The position numbers and the translations under genes are program-made. From Prosapia bicincta (Eukaryota > Arthropoda > Insecta > Hemiptera > Cercopidae), in NCBI GenBank assembly GCA_036971475.1, contig JBAIZL010000008.1, forward strand, positions 30,872,219 through 30,936,218: a stretch of 64,000 nucleotides of DNA. The letters run 5' to 3'. Of this stretch, positions 1 to 12,445 are shown piece by piece. The notes beneath the pieces were generated by a model. That model saw only the letters and a program-made list of their open reading frames with translations. It ran no database searches and had not been told where the DNA came from. Numbering within the stretch: position 1 is the first letter of the stretch; each line of letters starts with the position of its first letter.

Positions 1-3000
1 ATTTTTTTAGAGCAAATATATGACAATTGCGATAGCTCCTATAATACTTATTATAGATCAATTCTAAGTTCACAATGCGAATCTATGGTCGATTCTGCGT
101 TTATTATGCCTTTAAATGAGAAATCCATTTTTTGTAGAAATCGCAAAATCCATGAACTATAATTCTTGCATTTTTTTTAGAGCAAATATACGACAATTGC
201 GATAGCTCCTATAATACTTATTATAGATCAATTCTAAGTGCACAATGCGAATCTATGGTCGATTCTGCGTTTATTATACCTTTTAAATGAGAAATCGATT
301 TTTTGTAGAAATCGTAAAATCCATGAACTATAATTCATGCATTTTTTTTAGAGCATATATATGACAATTGCGATAGCTCCTATAATACTTATTATAGATC
401 AATTCTAAGTGCACAATGCGAATCTATGGTCGATTCTGCGTTTATTATGCCTTTTAAATGAGAAATCCATTTTTTGTAGAAATCGCAAAATCCATGAACT
501 ATAATTCATGCATTTTTTTTAGAGCATATATATGACAATTGCGATATCTCCTATAATACTTATTATAGATCAATTCTAAGTGCACAATGCGAATCTATGG
601 TCGATTCTGCGTTTATTATGCCTTTTAAATGAGAAATCCATTTTTTGTAGAAATCGCAAAATCCATGAACTATAATTCATGCATTTTTTTTAGAGCAAAT
701 ATATGACAATTGCGATAGCTCCTATAATACTTAATATAGATCAATTCTAAGTGCACAATGCGAATCTATGGTCGATTCTGCGTTTATTATGCCTTTTAAA
801 TGAGAAATCCTTTTTTTGTAGAAATCGCAAAATCCATGAACTATAATTCATGCATTTTTTTTAAAGCAAATATATGACAATTGCGATAGCTCCTATAATA
901 GTTATTATAGATCAATTCTAAGTTCACAATGCGAATCTATGGTCGATTCTGCGTTTATTATGCCTTTTAAATGAGAAATCCTTTTTTTGTAGAAATCGCA
1001 AAATCCATGAACTATAATTCATGCATTTTTTTAGAGCAAATATATGACAATTGCGATAGCTCCTATAATACTTATTATAGATCAATTCTAAGTTCACAAT
1101 GCGAATCTATGGTCGATTCTGCGTTTATTATGCCTTTAAATGAGAAATCCATTTTTTGTAGAAATCGCAAAATCCATGAACTATAATTCTTGCATTTTTT
1201 TTAGAGCAAATATACGACAATTGCGATAGCTCCTATAATACTTATTATAGATCAATTCTAAGTTCACAATGCGAATCTATGGTCGATTCTGCGTTTATTA
1301 TACCTTTTAAATGAGAAATCGATTTTTTGTAGAAATCGCAAAATCCATGAACTATAATTCATGCATTTTTTTTAGAGCATATATATGACAATTGCGATAG
1401 CTCCTATAATACTTATTATAGATCAATTCTAAGTGCACAATGCGAATCTATGGTCGATTCTGCGTTTATTATGCCTTTTAAATGAGAAATCCATTTTTTG
1501 TAGAAATCGCAAAATCCATGAACTATAATTCATGCATTTTTTTTAGAGCATATATATGACAATTGCGATATCTCCTATAATACTTATTATAGATCAATTC
1601 TAAGTGCACAATGCGAATCTATGGTCGATTCTGCGTTTATTATGCCTTTTAAATGAGAAATCCATTTTTTGTAGAAATCGCAAATTACAAGAACTATAAT
1701 TCATGCATTTTTTTTAGAGCAAATATATGACAATTGCGATAGCTCCTATAATACTGATTATAGATCAATTCTAAGTGCACAATGCGAATCTATGGTCGAT
1801 TCTGCGTTTATTATGCCTTTTAAATGAGAAATCCATTTTTTGTAGAAATCGCAAAATCCATGAACTATAATTAATGCATTTTTTTTAGAGCAAATATATG
1901 ACAATTGCGATAACTCCTATAATAATTATTATAGATCAATTCTAAGTGCACAATGCGAATCTATGGTCGATTCTGCGTTTATTATGCCTTTTAAATGAGA
2001 AATCCATTTTTTGTAGAAATCGCTAAATCCATGAACTATAATTCATGCATTTTTTTTAGAGCATATATATGACAATTGCGATATCTCCTATAATACTGAT
2101 TATAGATCAATTCTAAGTGCACAATGCGAATCTATGGTCGATTCTGCGTTTATTATGCCTTTTAAATGAGAAATCCATTTTTTGTAGAAATCGCAAAATC
2201 CATGAACTATAATTCATGCATTTTTTTTAAAGCAAATATATGACAATTGCGATAGCTCCTATAATAGTTATTATAGATCAATTCTAAGTTCACAATGCGA
2301 ATCTATGGTCGATTCTGCGTTTATTATGCCTTTTAAATGAGAAATCCTTTTTTTGTAGAAATCGCAAAATCCATGAACTATAATTCATGCATTTTTTTAG
2401 AGCAAATATATGACAATTGCGATAGCTCCTATAATACTTATTATAGATCAATTCTAAGTTCACAATGCGAATCTATGGTCGATTCTGCGTTTATTATGCC
2501 TTTAAATGAGAAATCCATTTTTTGTAGAAATCGCAAAATCCATGAACTATAATTCTTGCATTTTTTTTAGAGCAAATATACGACAATTGCGATAGCTCCT
2601 ATAATACTTATTATAGATCAATTCTAAGTGCACAATGCGAATCTATGGTCGATTCTGCGTTTATTATACCTTTTAAATGAGAAATCGATTTTTTGTAGAA
2701 ATCGTAAAATCCATGAACTATAATTCATGCATTTTTTTTAGAGCATATATATGACAATTGCGATAGCTCCTATAATACTTATTATAGATCAATTCTAAGT
2801 GCACAATGCGAATCTATGGTCGATTCTGCGTTTATTATGCCTTTTAAATGAGAAATCCATTTTTTGTAGAAATCGCAAAATCCATGAACTATAATTCATG
2901 CATTTTTTTTAGAGCATATATATGACAATTGCGATATCTCCTATAATACTTATTATAGATCAATTCTAAGTGCACAATGCGAATCTATGGTCGATTCTGC

Positions 3001-3590
3001 GTTTATTATGCCTTTTAAATGAGAAATCCATTTTTTGTAGAAATCGCAAATTACAAGAACTATAATTCATGCATTTTTTTTAGAGCAAATATATGACAAT
3101 TGCGATAGCTCCTATAATACTGATTATAGATCAATTCTAAGTGCACAATGCGAATCTATGGTCGATTCTGCGTTTATTATGCCTTTTAAATGAGAAATCC
3201 ATTTTTTGTAGAAATCGCAAAATCCATGAACTATAATTCATGCATTTTTTTTAGAGCAAATATATGACAATTGCGATAACTCCTATAATAATTATTATAG
3301 ATCAATTCTAAGTGCACAATGCGAATCTATGGTCGATTCTGCGTTTATTATGCCTTTTAAATGAGAAATCCATTTTTTGTAGAAATCGCTAAATCCATGA
3401 ACTATAATTCATGCATTTTTTTTAGAGCATATATATGACAATTGCGATATCTCCTATAATACTGATTATAGATCAATTCTAAGTGCACAATGCGAATCTA
3501 TGGTCGATTCTGCGTTTATTATGCCTTTTAAATGAGAAATCCATTTTTTGTAGAAATCGCAAAATCCATGAACTATAATTCATGCATTTT
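1..3590 (+). repeat. 8-monomer higher-order repeat, 1366 bp
   Basis: Variant combinations repeat with a spacing of 1366 bp (8 monomers minus 2 bp): unit A 1-1024, unit B 1025-2390, unit C from 2391 until alignment fails near 3590. Diagnostic variants include the T7/GTTCAC/CCTTTAAAT pair at the start of each unit, GATATCTCC, and CAAATTACAAGAAC at about 1680 and 3046. Unit A is two monomers short (1024 bp) and lacks the TTACAAG variant. The first unit is probably cut by the window edge only at its start. Confidence 0.85.
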
Positions 3591-5650
3591 TTTTAGAGCA
3601 AATATATGACAATTGCGATAGCTCCTATAATACTGATTATAGATCAATTCTAAGTGCACAATGCGAATCTATCGTCGATTCTGCGTTTATTATGCCTTTT
3701 AAATGAGAAATCCATTTTTTGTAGAAATCGCAAAATCCATGAACTATAATTCATGCATTTTTTTTAGAGCAAATATATGACAATTGCGATAGCTCCTATA
3801 ATACTTAATATAGATCAATTCTAAGTGCACAATGCGAATCTATGGTCGATTCTGCGTTTATTATGCCTTTTAAATGAGAAATCCATTTTTTGTAGAAATC
3901 GCAAAAACCATGAATTATAATTCATGCATTTTTTTAAGAGCAAATATATGACAATTGCCATAGCTCCTATAATACTTATTATAAATCAATTCTAAGTGCA
4001 CAATGCGAATCTATGGTCGATTCTGCGTTTATTATGCCTTTTAAATGAGAAATCCATTTTTTGTAGAAATCGCAAAATCCATGAACTATAATTCATGCAT
4101 TTTTTTTAAAGCAAATATATGACAATTGCGATAGCTCCTATAATAGTTATTATAGATCAATTCTAAGTGCACAATGCGAATCTATGGTCGATTCTGCGTT
4201 TATTATGCCTTTTAAATGAGAAATCCTTTTTTTGTAGAAATCGCAAAATCCATGAACTATAATTCATGCATTTTTTAGAGCAAATATATGACAATTGCGA
4301 TAGCTCCTATAATACTTATTATAGATCAATTCTAAGTGCACAATGCGAATCTATGGTCGATTCTGCGTTTATTATGCCTTTTAAATGAGAAATCCATTTT
4401 TTGTAGAAATCGCAAAATCCATGAAACATAATTCATGCATTTTTTTTAGAGCAAATATATGACAATTGCGATAGCTCCTATAATACTTATTATAGGTCAA
4501 TTCTAAGTTCACAATGCGAATCTACGGTCGATTCTGCGTTTATTATGCCTTTTAAATGAGAAATCCTTTTTTTGTAGAAATCGCAAAATCCATGAACTAT
4601 AATTCATGCATTTTTTTAGAGCAAATATATGACAATTGCGATAGCTCCTATAATACTTATTATAGATCAATTCTAAGTTCACAATGCGAATCTATGGTCG
4701 ATTCTGCGTTTATTATGCCTTTAAATGAGAAATCCATTTTTTGTAGAAATCGCAAAATCCATGAACTAAAATTCTTGCATTTTTTTTAGAGCAAATATAC
4801 GACAATTGCGATAGCTCCTATAATACTTATTATAGATCAATTCTAAGTGCACAATGCGAATCTATGGTCGATTCTGCGTTTAATTTGCCTTTTTAAATGA
4901 GAAATCCATTTTTTGTAGAAATCGCAAAATCCACGTAACTATAATTCATGCATTTTTTTTAGAGCAAATATATGACAATTGCGATAGCTCCTATAATACT
5001 TAATATAGATCAATTCTAAGTGCACAATGCGAATCTATGGTCGATTCTGCGTTTATTATGCCTTTTAAATGAGAAATCCTTTTTTTGTAGAAATCGCAAA
5101 ATCCATGAACTATAATTCATGCATTTTTTTTAAAGCAAATATATGACAATTGCGATAGCTCCTATAATACTTATTATAGATCAATTCTAAGTTCACAATG
5201 CGAATCTATGGTCGATTCTGCGTTTATTATGCCTTTTAAATGAGAAATCCTTTTTTTGTAGAAATCGCAAAATCCATGAACTATAATTCATGCATTTTTT
5301 TAGAGCAAATATATGACAATTGCGATAGCTCCTATAATACTTATTATAGATCAATTCTAAGTTCACAATGCGAATCTATGGTCGATTCTGCGTTTATTAT
5401 GCCTTTAAATGAGAAATCCATTTTTTGTAGAAATCGCAAAATCCATGAACTATAATTCTTGCATTTTTTTTAGAGCAAATATACGACAATTGCGATAGCT
5501 CCTATAATACTTATTATAGATCAATTCTAAGTGCACAATGCGAATCTATGGTCGATTCTGCGTTTATTATGCCTTTTAAATGAGAAATCCATTTTTTGTA
5601 GAAATCGCAAAATCCATGAACTATAATTCATGCATTTTTTTTAGAGCAAA
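3421..5650 (+). repeat. Segmental duplication, copy 1 (about 2.2 kb)
   Basis: This stretch matches 6151-8551 variant for variant. The offset is 2730 bp at the start and 2901 bp after about 4100 because copy 2 has one extra monomer. Shared rare variants are CAAAAACCATGAATTAT (3901 and 6631), GCCATAG directly after it, GAAACATAATTC, and the pair TTTAATTTGCC with CCACGTAAC (about 4870-4940 and 7770-7840). A short-T-tract/GTTCAC module begins near 4610. Confidence 0.8.
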
Positions 5651-6150
5651 TATACGACAATTGCGATAGCTCCTATAATACTTATTATAGATCAATTCTA
5701 AGTGCACAATGCGAATCTATGGTCGATTCTGCGTTTATTATGCCTTTTAAATGATAAATCCATTTTTTGTAGAAATCGCAAAATCCATGAAACATAATTC
5801 ATGCATTTTTTTTAGAGCAAATATATGACAATTGCGATAGCTCCTATAATACTTATTATAGATCAATTCTAAGTTCACAATGCGAAGCTATGGTCGATTC
5901 TGCGTTTATTATGCCTTTTAAATGAGAAATCCTTTTTTTGTAGAAATCGCAAAATCCATGAACTATAATTCATGCATTTTTTTAGAGCAAATATATGACA
6001 CTTGCGATAGCTCCTATAATACTTATTATAGATCAATTCTAAGTTCACAATGCGAATCTATGGTCGATTCTGCGTTTATTATGCCTTTAAATGAGAAATC
6101 CATTTTTTGTAGAAATCGCAAAATCCATGAACTATAATTCATGCATTTTT
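5651..6150 (+). repeat. Spacer monomers between duplicated segments
   Basis: About three monomers. They carry GATAAATCC (5753), GAAACATAATTC, GAAGCTATGG and GACACTTGCG, the same rare combination that is later amplified in the 682-bp HOR at 9.5-12.4 kb and at 15.9 kb. They therefore look like a dispersed copy, or the source, of that HOR. Confidence 0.7.
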
Positions 6151-8551
6151 TTTAGAGCATATATATGACAATTGTGATATCTCCTATAATACTAATTATA
6201 GATCAATTCTAAGTGCACAATGCGAATCTATGGTCGATTCTGCGTTTATTATGCCTTTTAAATGAGAAATCCATTTTTTGTAGAAATCGCAAAATCCATG
6301 AACTATAATTCATGCATTTTTTTTAGAGCAAATATATGACAATTGCGATAGCTCCTATAATACTGATTATAGATCAATTCTAAGTGCACAATGCGAATCT
6401 ATGGTCGATTCTGCGTTTATTATGCCTTTTAAATGAGAAATCCATTTTTTGTAGAAATCGCAAAATCCATGAACTATAATTCATGCATTTTTTTTAGAGC
6501 AAATATATGACAATTGCGATAGCTCCTATAATACTTAATATAGATCAATTCTAAGTGCACAATGCGAATCTATGGTCGATTCTGCGTTTATTATGCCTTT
6601 TAAATGAGAAATCCATTTTTTGTAGAAATCGCAAAAACCATGAATTATAATTCATGCATTTTTTTAAGAGCAAATATATGACAATTGCCATAGCTCCTAT
6701 AATACTTATTATAGATCAATTCTAAGTGCACAATGCGAATCTATGGTCGATTCTGCGTTTATTATGCCTTTTAAATGAGAAATCCATTTTTTGTAGAAAT
6801 CGCAAAATCCATGAACTATAATTCATGCATTTTTTTTAGAGCAAATATATGACAATTGCGATAGCTCCTATAATACTTAATATAGATCAATTCTAAGTGC
6901 ACAATGCGAATCTATGGTCGATTCTGCGTTTATTATGCCTTTTAAATGAGAAATCCTTTTTTTGTAGAAATCGCAAAATCCATGAACTATAATTCATGCA
7001 TTTTTTTTAAAGCAAATATATGACAATTGCGATAGCTCCTATAATAGTTATTATAGATCAATTCTAAGTGCACAATGCGAATCTATGGTCGATTCTGCGT
7101 TTATTATGCCTTTTAAATGAGAAATCCTTTTTTTGTAGAAATCGCAAAATCCATGAACTATAATTCATGCATTTTTTAGAGCAAATATATGACAATTGCG
7201 ATAGCTCCTATAATACTTATTATAGATCAATTCTAAGTGCACAATGCGAATCTATGGTCGATTCTGCGTTTATTATGCCTTTTAAATGAGAAATCCATTT
7301 TTTGTAGAAATCGCAAAATCCATGAAACATAATTCATGCATTTTTTTTAGAGCAAATATATGACAATTGCGATAGCTCCTATAATACTTATTATAGGTCA
7401 ATTCTAAGTTCACAATGCGAATCTATGGTCGATTCTGCGTTTATTATGCCTTTTAAATGAGAAATCCTTTTTTTGTAGAAATCGCAAAATCCATGAACTA
7501 TAATTCATGCATTTTTTTAGAGCAAATATATGACAATTGCGATAGCTCCTATAATACTTATTATAGATCAATTCTAAGTTCACAATGCGAATCTATGGTC
7601 GATTCTGCGTTTATTATGCCTTTAAATGAGAAATCCATTTTTTGTAGAAATCGCAAAATCCATGAACTATAATTCTTGCATTTTTTTTAGAGCAAATATA
7701 CGACAATTGCGATAGCTCCTATAATACTTATTATAGAACAATTCTAAGTGCACAATGCGAATCTATGGTCGATTCTGCGTTTAATTTGCCTTTTTAAATG
7801 AGAAATCCATTTTTTGTAGAAATCGCAAAATCCACGTAACTATAATTCATGCATTTTTTTTAGAGCAAATATATGACAATTGCGATAGCTCCTATAATAC
7901 TTATTATAGATCAATTCTAAGTGCACAATGCGAATCTATGGTCGATTCTGCGTTTATTATGCCTTTTAAATGAGAAATCCTTTTTTTGTAGAAATCGCAA
8001 AATCCATGAACTATAATTCATGCATTTTTTTTAAAGCAAATATATGACAATTGCGATAGCTCCTATAATACTTATTATAGATCAATTCTAAGTTCACAAT
8101 GCGAATCTATGGTCGATTCTGCGTTTATTATGCCTTTTAAATGAGAAATCCTTTTTTTGTAGAAATCGCAAAATCCATGAACTATAATTCATGCATTTTT
8201 TTAGAGCAAATATATGACAATTGCGATAGCTCCTATAATACTTATTATAGATCAATTCTAAGTTCACAATGCGAATCTATGGTCGATTCTGCGTTTATTA
8301 TGCCTTTAAATGAGAAATCCATTTTTTGTAGAAATCGCAAAATCCATGAACTATAATTCTTGCATTTTTTTTAGAGCAAATATACGACAATTGCGATAGC
8401 TCCTATAATACTTATTATAGATCAATTCTAAGTGCACAATGCGAATCTATGGTCGATTCTGCGTTTATTATGCCTTTTAAATGAGAAATCCATTTTTTGT
8501 AGAAATCGCAAAATCCATGAACTATAATTCATGCATTTTTTTTAGAGCAAA
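6151..8551 (+). repeat. Segmental duplication, copy 2 (about 2.4 kb)
   Basis: This is the second copy of 3421-5650, with one additional 171-bp monomer inserted near 6830-7010. Small differences from copy 1 include ATTGTGATAT at about 6173, CTAATTATAG at about 6190 and CTATTATAGAACA near 7730. The alignment fails near 8552, where this copy continues with ATTTCGATAG instead of TACGACAATTGCG. Confidence 0.8.
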
Positions 8552-9501
8552 TATATGACAATTTCGATAGCTCCTATAATAATTATTATAGATCAATTCT
8601 AAGTGCACAATGCGAATCTATGGTCGATTCGGCGTTTATAATTCCTTTTAAATGAGAAATCCATTTTTTGTAGAAATCTCAAAATCCATGAACTATAATT
8701 CATGCATTTTTTAGAGCAAATATATGACAATTGCGATAGCTCCTATAATACTTATTATAGATCAATTCTAAGTGCACAATGCGAATCTATGGTCGATTCT
8801 GCGTTTATTATGCCTTTTAAATGAGAAATCCATTTTTGTAGAAATCGCAAAATCCATGAAACATAATTCATGCATTTTTTTTAGAGCAAATATATGACAA
8901 TTGCGATAGCTCCTATAATACTTATTATAGATCAATTCTAAGTTCACAATGCGAATCTATGGTCGATTCTGCGTTTTTTATGCCTTTTAAATGAGAAATC
9001 CTTTTTTTGTAGAAATCGCAAAATCCATGAACTATAATTCATGCATTTTTTTAGAGCAAATATATGACAATTGCGATAGCTCCTATAATACTTATTATAG
9101 ATCAATTCTAAGTTCACAATACGAATCTATGGTCGATTCTGCGTTTATTATGCCTTTAAATGAGAAATCCATTTTTTGTAGAAATCGCAAAATCCATGAA
9201 CTATAATTCATGCATTTTTTTTAGAGCAAATATATGACAATTGCGATAGCTCCTATAATACTTAATATAGATCAATTCTAAATGCACAATGCGAATCTAT
9301 GGTCGATTCTGCGTTTATTATGCCTTTTAAATGAGAAATCCATTTTTTGTAGAAATCGCAAAATCCATGAACTATAATTCATGCATTTTTTTTAGAGCAA
9401 ATATATGACAATTGCGATATCTCCTATAATACTTATTATAGATCAATTCTAAGTGCACAATGCGAATCTATGGTCGATTCTGCGTTTATTATGCCTTTTA
9501 A
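8552..9501 (+). repeat. Mosaic stretch with short-T monomers
   Basis: Five to six monomers with rare variants: GATTCGGCG with TTTATAATTCC near 8627, T6 tract near 8706, CCATTTTTG (one T short) near 8830, GAAACATAATTC and an AATACGAATC change near 9119. The last three recur together at about 13260-13560 and 17010-17310, so this stretch shares ancestry with the 3.75-kb duplication to the right. Confidence 0.65.
8574..8591. other. Perfect 18-bp palindrome form of dyad 1
   Basis: CTATAATAATTATTATAG is its own reverse complement. This form replaces the CT core by AT and appears in many copies across the array (for example near 22047, 37236, 42005, 47473 and 61488). Most carry GATAACTCC or GATAGCTCC just upstream. 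Confidence 0.9.
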
Positions 9502-12445
9502 ATGAGAAATCCTTTTTTTGTAGAAATCGCAAAATCCATGAACTATAATTCATGCATTTTTTTAGAGCAAATATATGACAATTGCGATAGCTCCTATAAT
9601 ACTTATTATAGATCAATTCTAAGTTCACAATGCGAATCTATGGTCGATTCTGCGTTTATTATGCCTTTAAATGAGAAATCCATTTTTTGTAGAAATCGCA
9701 AAATCCATGAACTATAATTCTTGCATTTTTTTTAGAGCAAATATACGACAATTGTGATAGCTCCTATAATACTTATTATAGATCAATTCTAAGTGCACAA
9801 TGCGAATCTATGGTCGATTCTGCGTTTATTATGCCTTTTAAATGAGAAATCCATTTTTTGTAGAAATCGCAAAATCCATGAACTATAATTCATGCATTTT
9901 TTTTAGAGCAAATATACGACAATTGCGATAGCTCCTATAATACTTATTATAGATCAATTCTAAGTGCACAATGCGAATCTATGGTCGATTCTGCGTTTAT
10001 TATGCCTTTTAAATGATAAATCCATTTTTTGTAGAAATCGCAAAATCCATGAAACATAATTCATGCATTTTTTTTAGAGCAAATATATGACAATTGCGAT
10101 AGCTCCTATAATACTTATTATAGATCAATTCTAAGTTCACAATGCGAATCTATGGTCGATTCTGCGTTTATTATGCCTTTTAAATGAGAAATAATTTTTT
10201 TGTAGAAATCGCAAAATCCATGAACTATAATTCATGCATTTTTTTAGAGCAAATATATGACAATTGCGATAGCTCCTATAATACTTATTATAGATCAATT
10301 CTAAGTTCACAATGCGAATCTATGGTCGATTCTGCGTTTATTATGCCTTTAAATGAGAAATCCATTTTTTGTAGAAATCGCAAAATCCATGAACTATAAT
10401 TCTTGCATTTTTTTTAGAGCAAATATACGACAATTGTGATAGCTCCTATAATACTTATTATAGATCAATTCTAAGTGCACAATGCGAATCTATGGTCGAT
10501 TCTGCGTTTATTATGCCTTTTAAATGAGAAATCCATTTTTTGTAGAAATCGCAAAATCCATGAACTATAATTCATGCATTTTTTTTAGAGCAAATATACG
10601 ACAATTGCGATAGCTCCTATAATACTTATTATAGATCAATTCTAAGTGCACAATGCGAATCTATGGTCGATTCTGCGTTTATTATGCCTTTTAAATGATA
10701 AATCCATTTTTTGTAGAAATCGCAAAATCCATGAAACATAATTCATGCATTTTTTTTAGAGCAAATATATGACAATTGCGATAGCTCCTATAATACTTAT
10801 TATAGATCAATTCTAAGTTCACAATGCGAAGCTATGGTCGATTCTGCGTTTATTATGCCTTTTAAATGAGAAATCCTTTTTTTGTAGAAATCGCAAAATC
10901 CATGAACTATAATTCATGCATTTTTTTAGAGCAAATATATGACACTTGCGATAGCTCCTATAATACTTATTATAGATCAATTCTAAGTTCACAATGCGAA
11001 TCTATGGTCGATTCTGCGTTTATTATGCCTTTAAATGAGAAATCCATTTTTTGTAGAAATCGCAAAATCCATGAACTATAATTCTTGCATTTTTTTTAGA
11101 GCAAATATACGACAATTGCGATAGCTCCTATAATACTTATTATAGATCAATTCTAAGTGCACAATGCGAATCTATGGTCGATTCTGCGTTTATTATGCCT
11201 TTTAAATGAGAAATCCATTTTTTGTAGAAATCGCAAAATCCATGAACTATAATTCATGCATTTTTTTTAGAGCAAATATACGACAATTGCGATAGCTCCT
11301 ATAATACTTATTATAGATCAATTCTAAGTGCACAATGCGAATCTATGGTCGATTCTGCGTTTATTATGCCTTTTAAATGATAAATCCATTTTTTGTAGAA
11401 ATCGCAAAATCCATGAAACATAATTCATGCATTTTTTTTAGAGCAAATATATGACAATTGCGATAGCTCCTATAATACTTATTATAGATCAATTCTAAGT
11501 TCACAATGCGAATCTATGGTCGATTCTGCGTTTATTATGCCTTTTAAATGAGAAATAATTTTTTTGTAGAAATCGCAAAATCCATGAACTATAATTCATG
11601 CATTTTTTTAGAGCAAATATATGACAATTGCGATAGCTCCTATAATACTTATTATAGATCAATTCTAAGTTCACAATGCGAATCTATGGTCGATTCTGCG
11701 TTTATTATGCCTTTAAATGAGAAATCCATTTTTTGTAGAAATCGCAAAATCCATGAACTATAATTCTTGCATTTTTTTTAGAGCAAATATACGACAATTG
11801 TGATAGCTCCTATAATACTTATTATAGATCAATTCTAAGTGCACAATGCGAATCTATGGTCGATTCTGCGTTTATTATGCCTTTTAAATGAGAAATCCAT
11901 TTTTTGTAGAAATCGCAAAATCCATGAACTATAATTCATGCATTTTTTTTAGAGCAAATATACGACAATTGCGATAGCTCCTATAATACTTATTATAGAT
12001 CAATTCTAAGTGCACAATGCGAATCTATGGTCGATTCTGCGTTTATTATGCCTTTTAAATGATAAATCCATTTTTTGTAGAAATCGCAAAATCCATGAAA
12101 CATAATTCATGCATTTTTTTTAGAGCAAATATATGACAATTGCGATAGCTCCTATAATACTTATTATAGATCAATTCTAAGTTCACAATGCGAAGCTATG
12201 GTCGATTCTGCGTTTATTATGCCTTTTAAATGAGAAATCCTTTTTTTGTAGAAATCGCAAAATCCATGAACTATAATTCATGCATTTTTTTAGAGCAAAT
12301 ATATGACACTTGCGATAGCTCCTATAATACTTATTATAGATCAATTCTAAGTTCACAATGCGAATCTATGGTCGATTCTGCGTTTATTATGCCTTTAAAT
12401 GAGAAATCCATTTTTTGTAGAAATCGCAAAATCCATGAACTATAA
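9502..12445 (+). repeat. 4-monomer higher-order repeat, 682 bp, with 1364-bp super-period
   Basis: Markers recur every 682 bp (4 monomers minus 2 bp): GATAAATCC at 10015, 10697, 11379 and 12061, and the T7/GTTCAC/CCTTTAAAT module at 9502, 10184, 10866, 11548 and 12230. Alternate units differ: 10184 and 11548 carry GAAATAATTTTTTTG, while 10866 and 12230 are preceded by GAAGCTATGG and carry GACACTTGCG. The tract is therefore two copies of a 1364-bp 8-mer that was itself built from a 4-mer. This is the most homogeneous short HOR in the window. Confidence 0.9.
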
